Position numbers and translations under genes: made by a program. DNA of 64,000 nucleotides from Yamagishiella unicocca. Taxonomy: Eukaryota > Chlorophyta > Chlorophyceae > Chlamydomonadales > Volvocaceae. Location: the NCBI GenBank assembly GCA_003116995.1, contig BDSL01000044.1, positions 186,001-250,000 on the forward strand, read 5' to 3'. Shown piece after piece: positions 10,970 through 23,649 of this stretch; position 1 is the stretch's first letter, and every line of letters begins with the position of its first letter. Under the pieces are notes generated by a model, which worked only from the letters and a program-made list of their open reading frames with translations, did no database searches and had not been told where the DNA came from.

Positions 10970-13900
10970 TTACTGTACTTTACACTTGTCCAGTTCACTC
11001 GTGAGCTCCTCTAGCGCAGGCTGGGTTCCAGCAGGCCCTGTCTCGGGCCCGTCAGCACCAGCCAGGATGCTATTAATGTCGCGGCCGGCTCCCCCGGTCA
11101 TCTCCTCCACAATATCTCCCGGCGGATCACCGTACGTTTGCATCTGTCGACGGGGCACAGGGGGCGAATGGGCGAGAGCAGCAAAGGTTTAAGGGGGCGG
11201 GAGGGCAAGAGCAGCAGTTGTTTTGGTAGCCAGCACGGTAAGAATGGACTTGCCTTCCTTTGCATGCCGACGACAGGAGCGGCATGTCAGGCTAACAGTT
11301 GGATAGCCACGTCAACAATGCAGCTGCTACGCAGGGCGCAGTTAACTCCCTGCTCAGTAAACGTAGTGCAGTTGTCACACCCTGGTCCTATCCTTGGTTT
11401 CAGGCGGGGGAAAAGCCTGCCAAGTGTACTTCGGTTTCCGGATATGAACGTTAATTTCCCCTGGATTTCCGGAAATACGAATGGCCAGCTACACCAAAAT
11501 GGATGTGCTCGTGCATGTAAAAGCGCGTAAGTCTGATTAGGCATTGGCCACCCAGCTCGCAACCCACTTAGTCACCATCGCCACCTGGGATGCCTACAGA
11601 GCATGCTAGGAGTGACCACCCTAGGCAACCCAACTCGGTCCCCTCACACTTCCCGGACCTCACCCTGCCGGTTGCCGCGATCGGCCGCCACCCCAGTCCC
11701 CGACCCAGTTCCACTCCTTTTTATCGAGCCCGAGCACAACAACAGGTAGTATCTCCAGCCTTTTCCGCCAGTGCGCTCTTCCGGCGCTGTCAGGGAATAC
11801 ACCCCGGCCTTGCTCGCCCCCAGGGTCTCTCGCACCTCCGCTTTCCACCTTCCCCCCACGAGGCCCCCGCCCCCGCGGACACCCGCCCACCTCCTGTATG
11901 AGGTCCATCAGCTTGGCGAAGTCCGGAGACGCCGTCTCGTAATGAGCGCAAACACGCTGTACGGATTCGTACTGCGCCACGTACCGCTGGTAGTCCGCCG
12001 GCGGCAGGGAGCCCTGTTGGGCCTCCAGCCAGGGGGGGTAGCGGTCACGGATCTCCTGTTCGAGGGGTGGGGCGAGGGGCGAGTGCGGCGGGCGGGGTAG
12101 AGAGTGAACAATGGAGGAATGGGGTAGAGGGTAAACCATGAAGGAATGGGGTAGGGGGTAGACCGGATAGGGGAGTGGGTGGGGGAAAGGGGGCACGTGG
12201 TAGGGGAGAGGGCGCCCAGGTGGTGCGACGTCATGGCGCTGCCGCACTAGCGCGCTCCTAAGCAGAGTCCATGTAACGATGTACGCCTCATCGCACAAAA
12301 GGCGTCCGAGCTCATCCAGGCAGCGCGCTAGGGGGCCAGCTTGTAGTACTCAAAATCATGTTCGCCGACGCCCTCCTCGCGCTCTCCTGCAACCCCCCGG
12401 ACCCGCCCACCCACCTGTGTGGCCGGCCACCCTAGTCCCGTAGCATGCGCGCGTGTCCCGGTGTCCGAAGGCTATGCACCCACTACATTTCCCCAGTCGC
12501 GTTACCGCTTCTTTTATTGTAACCCACCCACCTTCAAGGGGCTGTACAGGACGTCCTTGCTCAGCAGGTGCTGCATGAAGTAATCCACCACCATGTTGAC
12601 ACCGCCGCCCTCGCCTCCCTCGCCGCCGGCCCCGAGCCCGCCCAGCCCGCCCAAGCCGCCAAGCAAGCCGCCCAGGCCGCCACCCGCCCCCGGCCCAAAC
12701 AGCCCTCCGGCCGCGCCTCCCGCGCCGGGCCGCCCTGCCGCGGCCCCCTCCACGTGCCCCCGCGTCTTCTTGGCCTGCTGCGACACCGTCTTGCGGGTCT
12801 GCTGCGCCAGCCCCGCCAGCCGCGACGACGCCAGCGCGTCATCTTCGTCGTCATCGGCACCGCCATCGGGGCCAGCGGCGCCGCCCACGGGCCCTGCCGG
12901 CCCCGGCCCTGCTCCCGGAGCACCCCCCCCAGCGCCGCCCATCATCATCTGCTGCAGCATGGCGGCAAACTCCGGCGGCGGCCCCTCCTCACCCCCGCCA
13001 GGGCCGCCCGGGGGGGCCAGGCCGCCGAGGATGCGGCCGAACAGCTGCGCCAGCGGGTCCTCCTCGCCCTCCGTGCCGTCCTCCGACCCGACAGCGCCCA
13101 CCGGCCCACCTGGCCCGGCCGCCCCGGCCGCCGGGGCCCCTGCTGCGGTCCACGCCGCGGATGGGGCCGCCGCCGAGTTGCCTGCGGCGCCCATAAGGCC
13201 CGCCAGAGAAGCGGACAGGGCGTCGGCGTCGTGCTCCCCCGTGCCGTCGCCTGCGGTAGTGGGTTGGGTGGTGGATGTGGAGGGCGTTGGAGGGCGCGTG
13301 TGCGCAGTCGGGGGCCATAGGGCCCGTGTGCGCAGTCGGGGGCCATAGGGCCCGTGTGCGCAGCCGGGGGCGATCCTGGTGGGGTAGTACTGCATTAGGC
13401 AGGTTGAGGGCGGTAGGTACGGGAGTGGCCTGGAGAAGGCATCAGACCGCGAGCGTATTTGTAGGGCTGCATTGGCTTGGGGTGTGTGTGTATGTGTGTG
13501 TGCGAAAAAGACCCGTTTAATCGACGTGGGAAGTGCATGTGTGTGTGGGGGGAGTAGCAGACGCAAGGGAAGGGCAGCGCTGTGCATCCTCAACAGCTCC
13601 TGTGGGCTCCACACAGTGCTGCGGCGACCAGTTCTCGCCCAGTGTGCTGCCATCTCCTCCGCCCCCAAAACACCCACATACCGGTTTCTGTACCCGTATA
13701 ATCCGCGTCACGGGTCAAGATCCGCAACGAGGCCCCCGTCCACACGAAATCCTTTTGTGGTTATACGGACGAGCTAGGAAGCTGCGCCGCCCGGCTCCGC
13801 ACCTCTCTCGTCAGGCATCCACGTGGGTCGTTCCAGTCCACTAGCTTTTAACGCCGTGCGTGGCCCGAAAGCCCACACCGCCCGCACCCGATCACCCACC

Positions 13901-14760
13901 CGCGCCCGCCAACGCGCCCGCCATCCACATCCAGGCCAATCCACACCTACTGTTATCTGGATGCAAATCGACCTGCGCCGCCTCGCAAGCCACCCGTTTG
14001 GGATGTCCGTAGCCCCTGCCCCCTGGCACTGACACCCTGCACCAACCCACCCACCCGCCCACGCGGGTTTTCCCCTTTCGTACGCCCACGGGTTTCTTCT
14101 CCTCTACCCGCCTCCCAATACACACGCCCCTACCGAGTCCAGCCTCCTGGAGGAGGCTCATCATGTCGTCGACGAGGCGTTGAGCCTCCGCCGGCAGCTT
14201 GCGGTCGGCCTTGCTTTTGCCCCCACCAGCATCCTGCTCGCTACTGCGGGGCTCATCACTTGTGGCTGCGCTTGCGGCGCTATGAACCTCACCCACAGGT
14301 GCCGGGGGTGGGGCTGCTGGCTTCCGCGGCCGGCGGCCAAGCGGGTCTGCCCCACCCAGCCCCAGCCCCAGGCCGAGACCTTTCGGTGCTGCTTTAGGCT
14401 GTGGCGCTACCGGGTCACCAGCATCAGGCACTTCACTGACGTCAGCCGGGGCTTGAGAGGTGGTAGCGGTCTCTGAGGAGCTGCGGATGAGTAAGGGGTA
14501 AGGTGAGTCCGCAGGTGGGACGCAAGGGAAGCGGGCCGGCGCTGAGATCTGCGCACCTTCCGGCGCCCGTGCCGCGATGCGACGGCGTTAAATCTCCATG
14601 CTCCGGCTGTGGTTCCTCAAAGTCGGCTAGCGCCGCTGCGGGAGAGGTCCCAGTGTTCCCGAAAGGTCCCGATGAGACAGCCGAAAGCGTTTCACTAGTC
14701 GCTTGGACCCAACCCATCCGATTTACCTTCTAGTAGATCCTCAAGGCTGCTCGTCGCCAT
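10970..14760 (-). CDS. PEX19: Peroxisomal biogenesis factor 19 (PEX19)
   Basis: Six exons (- order): 14760-14727, 14635-14557, 14480-14134, 13250-12532, 12055-11891, 11143-10970. Phases fit, giving 505 residues. The N-terminus MATSSLEDLLEAALADFE is the PEX3-binding helix type. The middle (about 150-370) is a Gly/Ala/Pro-rich linker with MMM and GLGG repeats, which explains the length beyond the usual 250-300. The C-terminal domain includes YFMQHLLSKDVLYSPLK, EIRDRYPPWLEAQQGS, YVAQYESVQRVCAHYE and MQTYGDPPGDIV, the cargo-binding helical bundle. The protein ends CKVQ, a CaaX-like box resembling yeast CKQQ, so farnesylation is likely. PEX19 is the cytosolic chaperone and import receptor for peroxisomal membrane proteins. 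It is transcribed divergently from a methylesterase-like gene 540 bp away. Confidence 0.93.
13296..13375. repeat. 28-bp tandem repeat in a PEX19 intron
   Basis: Almost three copies of a unit containing GTGTGCGCAGTCGGGGGCCA, just upstream (in - strand sense) of the large exon acceptor. A short GT-rich run lies at 13482-13503. Confidence 0.8.
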
Positions 14761-15300
14761 GCTGGGAAATGAGGCCTACTGCCACGCGCTCATCTCACTG
14801 AGCTCGCGGTCATGGTTTGACAGATTTAGTAGGTACGAAATGAATCACGATTCAATGCCTATTTTCACAGTCAATTGTATGAGGCAAGTCACCTCCATCT
14901 GCGCAGTATGGCGCAATCCCGTTAGGTACTGCATGGCAGCGTGGCAAACTACTTTTGATGTGGCGCACTTGGTAGCGCATTTTCGTCACTTACAATCGCC
15001 TTTCTTTCACTTTTCACTTGGGGTGGCAAGTTACCAAGGTTGACTCCACTTCTAGTTGCCTAGAACCTAAAGCCAGCTCTTGGTCGCTCCTCTAGTTCCC
15101 TCAAATATATCTGCTTTAGTTAAGTGGTATTGTAAAGATTGGTCGAAACAGCGACTAAAACTGTTATTTTGGGGGGGGGCGCGAGTGTCCCGCGGTCAAC
15201 GAGGAACGGAGCTCAAATCGTGACGCCCTGCCTCGGTCGCCCCTCAATGGGGCTTAGGAGCACCTGCAGCAGCGCTACCACCAGCCTGGATAGCAGCGCG
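14761..15300. promoter_or_regulatory. Divergent region PEX19 / methylesterase 1
   Basis: 540 bp between the two start codons, locally AT-richer than the flanks. It must contain both promoters. A G-run (15173-15181) is visible; no recognised motif. Confidence 0.45.
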
Positions 15301-18300
15301 ATGGACTTGGCCGACCGCGGGCTGTCGCAACCCTGTTCCTCACGGTTCCATCCGAAGCTGGCGTCCGCCCCAGCTCGGCTGCAGCCTTGCGACAGTTCGA
15401 TGCTTGACCTCACTGTGCCCTTTAGCCATGCGACCTCGCTTGTGCGTCGGGTTTTCACTGAGGCGCTTCTGCTCCTGCGTCTCGCAGTTCGTCTATGGAC
15501 ATACTTAGGCGTTGGTAAGCGTGACTCGTGTTCCTCAAGGGGTGTACGGCCGCGCGATGGGGGGAAGGGTTCGTAGAGAGGTTCAGCGCTTGCGTTCACC
15601 GCCGACCTCTGGGCCTGGTCTGGTGACTGGTGAGGCACGTCTCGCGATTCAAACATGCGTCCAGCGCGCCACCCAACGCGTTTGTTTTGTTCACGTGTTG
15701 CGGGTGATGACCGATCGCCTGTAACAAAATCACGATCCACGCCACCGTGCCCTTTTCGAACCATCTTCGATCACCCGTGGTCCCAAACTTTCCGCGGGCG
15801 GCCGGGGCAAACTGGCTTATCTGCCAGCTTTCCTTAATAATTCTACTGCTGCCTTTCGCGGCTTCCGAAGTGCTGCCGCCGCCCCTACTGCTCCTCGCCA
15901 CTGGATGCTCCCGCAGGATGGAAATGGTCGATGCAGCTGGTGCGGCTGGTGCTGTACGCTACGCTGCTACTGCCGGGATTCCTTCAGGTGCGCGGCCTGT
16001 GCCACGACTGCTGATTCCATTCTATTTCCCGTCAGCGGCAACATCTCATGTTAGGGGCATGCGTGTTGGCTGTTGGGTGCTGCTCGTCGCGGCGCATGCA
16101 GTGCCGATCGGGTGGCCTATGAGGGAGAGGGAATCCCATTATGATTACCCACAGTTTGCAGCTAGCTTTATTCAAACTGCCCTCGTGACGCCCTCTGAAC
16201 GCCTCCCGGCTGTAGTCTGCAAGCGCAACTCACGATTAGCCATTTTGCGGGGTAATGGCCATTTTGCGGGGTAATCCACGGGACGCCCTTCGCGCTGTCC
16301 CCTACCTACCCAGATGATTGCCTTCTACATTTTCAGTCCGCGGGTGCAGCGGAGCGTTGTGTACGGACCCAAGGTAGGTGCCAAGGCAAGCGACCCACGG
16401 GTCATTTTCGCGTTAACTGAGCACCCCGCCTGGATTAGCCTTACGGGTCCGAAAAAACAGCTGCCTAGCTGGATTAGCTGGATAGCTGGATTAGCTTGTA
16501 CGGAACGAACCAGAAAATTGGCCCCCTCTCCCTAGCCTTGCTCGGTGCGGTACACCGGCCCCAAACCATCTCCCCTGACGGTGTGCTTCGTCCCGCGCGC
16601 CTCTCGCTTTCCTCTCCGACTGGACAGCCCCGGCAACGACTGGACCTCTACAGTCCGCCCCAACCTCACCCACATGCCGCTCACCCCGTTGTCATTTACG
16701 TAACGGGTATGCGGGGACCCATCGGGGTGGAGCGCGGGGTGCATCTGGGTTGGACGCAGGTGAATCTTCCCTCAGTGTAGGGGCGGCTGCGGGGCCGGGG
16801 TTCTTGCCGCTGCCGAGCCTGGGGCCACCGCTACAGTCCCCGTCGCTATGTGATTCGCGACGCGCATACAAACGCAACCGGGCGGAAAGGGGAGCCCAAG
16901 CGCACGCCAGATGCGCATGTTTTGCGTCCATGAACGCCTGCGGTCCAGGTATACAGTGATCAGGCCTGGAGGATGTGGGTCACGGCAGTATTGGCCATCG
17001 GCCCCACTCTTGAGTCAGCCCACCGTCCTGAAAGCTGGGTTCTGACGCTAACGCCGGGAACCGGCTGCCGGTGCAGGCGGCGCCTGGACTATTGGGTACA
17101 AGGCCTGGGGCGCGCTTCTGGCTCGGCGGCTGAGCCAGCAGGGCGTATTGGTGGCGTGCCTCGACTACCGCAACTTCCCGCAGGTTGGTTGAGCTGAGAC
17201 CCCGTGGGTCGGCACTTGATTAAAAAACACGTAGGAAATGCATCCCCTCCGAGCCATCTGTGGACGGGATGCATTTCCAAGACTGCGAACGGAGAAAGAA
17301 ACGCTGTGGGGTCGGCGGCACGTGAAGGACATACCTCTTTGCCAGTTCCAAATGTCCTGTCCAGGCGTGTACAAGCTCTCATCGGCCCTTCGCCTTAATA
17401 GTGCTGCCCGCCTTCCATCTCCTCCGCCTGCTCCCCCCGTCCTGCCCTCCCAGGGCGACGCTCTCGACATGCTGGAGGACGTCAACACCGGCATCAGCTG
17501 GGTGCTGTCCCGCATCCACCGCTTCGGGGGCGACCCGGACAGCGTCACGCTGGTGGGGCAGTCGGCGGGGGGGCACCTGGCAGGGCTGGCGCTGATTAAG
17601 CAGGTGAGTTGGGGGCGCACAAGAGGGGCAGGGGACCGGGAAGAACCGGCGGGTGGCTCCGAGTTCCAGGAGCGAAGCTTGTGGGTCGGAAGGGGCAGCG
17701 CGCAGAGAGGCCTAAATGCCTCACCCGCCTTTCTCCCGCCCTTCTGCCCCGTCCCAGTCCACGCAGGCCGCGCAGGGCTTCCCCGCCCTGGGCGCCACCC
17801 CGGCCTGGTCACCGGCTTGCCTGCGGGCCTTCGTGGGGGTGTCGGGGGCATTCGACCTGGAGGCGCTGGCGGAGCACTTGCATCGCCGCGGCCTATATAA
17901 GAGCCTCTTTGAGCGCATCATGTCCCTGTCAACAGACAACGGTGACAACAGCAGCGGGAATCGCAGCAACGGCCACAAACGCGACAGGAGCAACGGTAAC
18001 AGCGACTTTGACTGCGATGGCGATAGCGTGTATGCCATAGCGAACGGCGACTGTGACGGCGGTGTGTACGATGGATGCGATGGGCAAGTCGATTATAACT
18101 GCAGCGGCGGCAACGTGGGCACAAGCCACGACGCCAGCGGGTGCAAGGGCGGCGCGCGACCCGCGTACCATGCGCTTTCGCCGCTGGAAGCCGCCCGCCG
18201 GCTATGCCCGGAGGCCGCCGCGCTGCTGCCGTACGCGCTGCTGATTCACGGTACGGCAGACAAGACGGTGCCATCGGAGGGCAGCTCGCGGTTGTGCGAG

Positions 18301-18753
18301 GCGCTAACGGTGGGTGCGCGGAGGAAGGGGGGGAGAGGAGGGGGGCTGGGATGGGGACGTGGCGAGGTGAGGTGTTTACTTCCGAAGGACGCTGGTAGAA
18401 ACTTGATACCGGTTTCGCAACGTTATCAACGATTGGAGCGGATTGAGCTGGCTACGGCGAGGAGCTAACTAGCTTTTAAAGAGTGAAGTTGTTCTTCGAC
18501 CGTAATATATGTTTTCCGTTCACCACCGCCGCCCCTGCAGGCCGCCGGCGCCTCCCGCTGTCACTGCGTGCTGGTGCCCGGCAAGACGCACACGGCCTTC
18601 CTGCTGGAGGACCCCATGCGGGGGGGCAGGGACATGCTGAGCGACACGGTGCTGGGGGCAGTCACCGGCGGGGAGGTTTCGGAGAGCCACGTGTACGGCA
18701 CCCTGTGCCCAGGCTTCCTGTGTGACCTAGCAGGCAGGGTTTGCCCGTTCTAG
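15301..18753 (+). CDS. Isoprenylcysteine alpha-carbonyl methylesterase-like hydrolase, copy 1
   Basis: Eight exons: 15301-15514, 15917-15987, 16314-16373, 16628-16706, 17077-17183, 17454-17603, 17758-18309, 18541-18753. Phases fit, giving 481 residues. The ATG at 15301 was chosen because MDLADRG aligns with MDSQGRA of copy 2; an in-frame ATG at 15247 is possible. A hydrophobic segment ([17 protein letters not shown], then MIAFYIF) anchors the protein to a membrane. The alpha/beta-hydrolase core shows RQRLDLY, the oxyanion element [22 protein letters not shown] (nucleophile Ser214), HGTADKTVP (Asp395) and PGKTHTAF (His428). The protein ends VCPF, as plant ICME does. ICME-type enzymes remove the methyl ester from prenylated cysteines at ER/Golgi membranes. 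Exon 7 carries a long Asn/Asp/Gly-rich insert (about 17936-18150) absent from plant enzymes. Confidence 0.87.
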
Positions 18754-21124
18754 AATGGTGGGTTGTGCTTGGCAAGGCGGCGGCTTTGGGTGGGCTCTCG
18801 GCTACTCGTGTTGGCTGCTGATATTGATGGAGTACTGCCTAAGCCTCGGTCCCAATATTCGGGATCGATGTTATTAAAAATTTCCTTGTTTCCACGTTGC
18901 GAGAGGCCTTCGTACCTTCACTTTCAGGACTTTCTAAGGGGGAATTGTGATTCAAGATTGGCAAGTAATCGGCGGCCAACAGCCGCCGGCGCTGCTGAAC
19001 AGGCATGCCGAAATGCATGACGCATGGGGAGCGGCTAGATGACACAGGGCGGGCGGGCAACGATACACCGGGGGTTTGATAGGAGAATCCGCGAATCCGC
19101 GGCCGACAAACCGAGGGGACACACCAGGGGGACCGCGAGGCACCGGCAGCCGCGCTGCGTCACAGGTCAATGTGGCCATTTGGATTCGCGCGCGCGCGCG
19201 TCTGTTGCTGCTTGGCCTGATGCGGACGTGCGGCATGGCAAGGAGGAACAGCTCTTTGCCATGCGATGCTGCTGCCATGCGACGCTGCCGCCGCATCGCA
19301 GCTTCTGCGGCAGATAACTCTGTGTCTGTTTTGTCGTGGGTTCGGCTGCCATGGCGGATGGCGTGTACCCGGTCTAGGGCATGCCGGTGATGGGGTGTGC
19401 TACTCCTGAAGGACACGTGTGTGTACAGCAATATTCCGTGGGATGTACGCTCAAGTTATGGGGAGTTAGAAGGACCTGTCGGTCAACAGCTGGGGCCTGC
19501 ATGCTCCAGGCAGCTGACCCGGGCATGCAAGGGGCTGCATGCCGCGGGTCTGACAAGTGGAACAACGAGCCTCTCACGGACAGGCAGCAGGGTCGACGCC
19601 TGCCACTCGGCCCGCACTTGATGGCTTATGACCGTATTGTTCATTACTTTGGCTGCTTTGGTTGAGACCTTGAAAGGCCACGGGACGGCAGCGTGCCTGA
19701 TGGATCAGTGCACGTGCGTCCTGGGAGCGGTAGCCCCGATGATTGTTTGGTTTCGAGGGCCTGCTTGGCGACGAGGTTTGAGACCCGCCGGTGTCAGTCT
19801 TCATGCGCAATGCCCCCCTAAGAGAGGCCTACCCAGTTGCCGCATGACGGCTAATAGATGATACGGCAACAGCCGAAGGACTGGACGCGGTAGAGCCCGA
19901 ACACACGACATGAGGGCTGTGTGTGCTGATGTTTTGCGACGATGAGAGGGGGCTTTGCCTGTTGCCTGCAGAGTGTGTGCGTTGGTTGCTTTCTTGTTTC
20001 TTCTTTGCGCCCCCCGTGTTTTGGGCGCTGTTTTGGCCCCATCCTTTGGCTCGTTGCTACAGGTTCGTCGGCTTACCTATCTTCCGCTGCTCGAATGCGC
20101 GTACGTGCCGAGCGTCTTCACTTGGCAAAAATAGCGGTCATGGCTGCCGACTAGCGTAGTAGTAGCAGTACACGCTACAGTGGGCTCCAGCCCAAACGGC
20201 AGCGTATTAGTACCAATATAGATACATGCGTTGCACTCTTTTCGGTTTGGAGGGGGCGCGTAGCGTCCCGTTGTTGGAGTGGGCGTCTGGCAGTAGGGAG
20301 GGAGGGTGATGTTTGCTGGCAGTGCGCTCTGGAAGGTCTCTGTTGGGCGCTGCATGTATCCGAGCTAGGATAAGTGTTTCTAGTAGCTAGGCGGTACAAT
20401 GAGGGACGGGCGGCGTTGCGATCCGCAAACCGTTTTCGTACATGTTGGTTAACTCCCCCATTCCCCATAAAGGGGTCCGTGTCGCAAGGGCAGGTTGGTT
20501 GGCATCCAGTCGTACACCCCCCAACTGCACCCTGCATCGGGGTTTGGTACCTACGTCATCCCCAGCTGCGAACTGCGCTTGGCGTCTTGTAAGGACTACC
20601 GGAGCACGAGTATCGGTGGACCTTGATTAGCAGGACGGCACCTCTAGAGTGGGCGCCCTGACCAGGCCTGACCCCTGGGCCTGCAAGTTGCAACCGTCCG
20701 CGCAGCTTTCCAGCGGTCGCGTTTCTTCAGTCGATTGCCTGCTTGGTCTCGACTCAAAGACCGCACGGAACGTACGGTATGCTTGCCAACCTCGCTGCCC
20801 CAGGCTGCTCCGACCAGATGTTACGAAATCATTAAGCAATATACAGGTATATCAAGTATTTGCAGTGCATCTTCACCAACATTCCGTCTGCTTTTCAAAG
20901 GTGTCCTTCCACGTTTGCACCCACCACCAAAACGGTTGACGAGCCGACGCGGCCCCTTACGTGGATCTTCGCCAGTCCGCCTCGGTGTGAGGTCATACTT
21001 CTGGGGTGAGCTTGTTCATTTCACCAGTAGTCCAGCTTTGGTTGTCGCGAGCGCAGTTAGTACCGACCCGCCAATAAGACATACCGCTACCTTCAAAACG
21101 TGTACCAGGTCTCATTAGACCAAC
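18754..21124. other. Intergenic, no gene recognised
   Basis: 2.4 kb downstream of methylesterase 1 and upstream of the SDR gene. No TGTAA was seen close to the hydrolase stop; the first clear one is near 20587. A dispersed palindromic repeat lies at 19072-19112. Short open frames here show no family resemblance. Confidence 0.5.
19072..19112 (+). repeat. Dispersed 40-bp palindromic repeat, copy 1
   Basis: Contains AGAATCCGCGAATCCGCGG flanked by GGTTTG and CAAACC, which are inverted with respect to each other. Closely related copies occur at 28589-28614 (opposite strand, partial) and 41131-41171. The outer inverted hexamers suggest a tiny mobile or foldback element. Confidence 0.7.
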
Positions 21125-23649
21125 ATGGCTACCAGTACAATTCTTAAGGGCAAGGCGGCTCTGGTGACGGGATCGACGCAAGGCATCGGCCTTGCTATGC
21201 TCAAAGCCCTTGCTTCAGCGGGCTGCAACGTCACGATGCATGGCATCCCAAATGACATGGACAAAATTCAAGGACTATGCAAGCAAATTTCGAAAGAAAA
21301 TGGCGTGGAGGTCACCTACTCGGAAGCAAACTTGCTCAACCCAGGGCAGATCCGAGACATGGTTCGCCAGACGCATTCGTCGTTCGGCAGGTGAGATACA
21401 GGACGTGATGGCATGTTTTATGGTACCCTACAGCTGCCGTCACGTGTTTTAGAATGTCGCCAGGAGGAAGCTGCCTGGCCTGCGTACCGGTTGTTTGGGT
21501 ATGCCATTTATTTCATGTTTGGCGTCAACTTCACTTCAAGCGCAGGGATTCTGGCATTTAGTGTGTCTGTAAGACACGCGTGGAAATACTGTAGCACGTG
21601 ACAATGGAGGTGTTCATGCCGTGCACAAACCCTGGATTCCAAATTTCGGCCCAGCATTCCACCCACTCCCCCAAACCGCTATAAGCCCTAAATTCCCTCG
21701 TCCCCACACGTCGAACCGCACGTTCGCATCTCTCGCCTCATGGACTCCGATATTCCTCAATTCGCCTTGCCTGCTTATGCGCTTAGGGCTGGGATTCATT
21801 ACCCGCCGTCTCTTCACACGGGCGGGGTTCAGTACCCACTGGCCCCTTTGCGGCTACACTGCTTACCTGTTGCAGCAATGCACGTCATCACCCTCATACC
21901 CGACTGACAAGCGTACTGCTGCGATGCACGGCAGGCTGGACATCCTCGTCAACAACGCCGGCATCCAACACGTGGCCGCCGTACACGAGCTGCCGGACGA
22001 CAAGTGGGACGCCATCCTCGGTGTCTGCCTGTCCGCCACCTTCCACTCCACCAAGGCGGCCCTGCCCTACATGCTGGAGCAGGTGGGAGGCGGCGTGTCC
22101 TGTCACACCGGCATCGAGATTCTAGAAGACTAGGGACCTACGAGCCTAGGTCTGCCCCCTGCCGGCCCTTGGTCGGAGCTCCACTTGCCTAGTGGTGTTG
22201 CAGCCCCGATGTGCTGCCCCCCTGGCCCACCGCGGTCCTGCAGGGCTGGGGCCGCGTCATCAACACCGGCTCGATGCACGCGCTGGTGGCCTCGCCCTTC
22301 AAGTCCGCCTACAACGCCGCCAAACACGGCGTGGCAGGGTTCACCAAGACCGTCGCGCTGGAGGTGCGCCCTCCGGGGACCTGCTGCTGCTGCTGCTGCT
22401 GGGACCTGCTGCTGCTGCTGTTGAGGCCTGCTGCTGCTGCTGCTGCTGGGGCCTGCTGCTGCTGCCGCTGGGACCTGCTGCTGCTGCTGCTGGGACCTGC
22501 TGCTGCTGCTGGGACCTGCTGCTGCTGCTGGGGCCTGCTGCTGCTGCTCAGGGTCGGGACATTGGTCAGGGCCAGCGTGTTCTGGTGGCGGCGGAGCGCA
22601 AGCCTGGTTGCAGCCCGCACGGCATGGCACTGCTATTGCCAGCGGCTGACGGCACCAGCTCCTCATGACCACTTGTGCACCCTCCGCGCAGCAGCGACAT
22701 TACAATGCAGCCAGCATCGTAGGCTCCCTGGTCCAAGGATTGTTCCGGCGGCTCCCAATCGGTTTTTACTATTGAATGCCGACCTACGGGTTCCCTCTCG
22801 TACCACCCTGCGTCCCGACTGCAGTACGCGCCGCCCTCAGTACCAAGCTTCCTCTCCCCCCTCCTCACCGCCTCCGGCCTCAGGTCGCCACCAAGAACAT
22901 CACCGTCAACGCCATATGCCCCGGCTACACGGACACAGACCTGGTCCGGAACCAGGTACAGCCGGGCGCCGGGGGTTGCTGGGAGGTTGCTTGGGGGGTT
23001 TGGGTTGCTAGGGCTTGGTGGGGGGAAGCCCTCTAGGGGAGAGGGTGCAAGATCCTAGGCTCGACTGAGTTGACGATCTTGGTATTCCGAAAGGGAACCT
23101 CGCTTTTACCACCATGCTTTCCGCGGGTGGGAGCGGTGGTTCGGACAGAGCGACCGTGACGTGATGAGCATGCTTTTTCGATTCGCAAAGTCCATTCACT
23201 GTGCGTCCGTACACGCCTGCTTCGGCCCATCGCCCTGCTCTGCGCGGCCTGGACCCCGACGCCCGACCAGATTGCGGACACCGCCCGCATCCGGGGCATC
23301 CCCATCGATAGCGTCATTCGCGACGTGATGCTTGTGGATCAGCCCACCAAGAAGTTCGTCAACCCAGACGTGAGTGGGGCGGGGCTGGTGGGGAGCGGGG
23401 GCCTGGTGGCGAGGAAACGACGTGCTCCGTATGGCATATTCCTAGCGGGAAGAAGGCTAGGCTTGCGTATCTGCATAACATTCCTCTCCTCAGCCCAGCC
23501 TGGCCTCTTTCCATCTCCCGCTGCTCCCCTTCTCCCTCCGCCATCCTTATCAGGACATCGGCGCCCTGGTGGTGCACTTGTGTGGCCCCCACTCGGCGTC
23601 CTTCACCGGTGCGTGTATCTCCATTGATGGCGGCTGGGTGGCGCGGTAG
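21125..23649 (+). CDS. Short-chain dehydrogenase, 3-hydroxybutyrate-dehydrogenase-like
   Basis: Six exons: 21125-21390, 21935-22082, 22244-22363, 22884-22955, 23271-23369, 23554-23649. They give 266 residues in phase. Classical SDR features: TGSTQGIG (15-22) for NAD(P) binding, NNAG (95-98), Ser148 in INTGSMHA, and YNAAK with Tyr161 and Lys165. The C-terminal half, with NAICPGYTDTDLV, VMLVDQPTKKF and ISIDGGW, matches D-3-hydroxybutyrate dehydrogenases closely. These interconvert 3-hydroxybutyrate and acetoacetate. The catalytic-tetrad Asn expected in the stretch before LSATFH is a Cys (Cys120), which is unusual. No targeting peptide is obvious. Intron 3 holds a CTG-rich tract. The gene sits between the two methylesterase paralogues with no obvious functional link. 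Confidence 0.9.
22380..22549. repeat. CTG-rich tract in an SDR intron
   Basis: Runs of CTG (3-7 units) separated by GGGACCTG or GGGGCCTG, some 170 bp in all, just after the donor at 22364. Complex trinucleotide repeats of this type are length-unstable. Confidence 0.9.

Noticed and set aside
12945..13346. Alternative frames over the PEX19 linker exon
   Set aside because: The chosen frame alone joins in phase to the conserved PEX19 N- and C-terminal exons.
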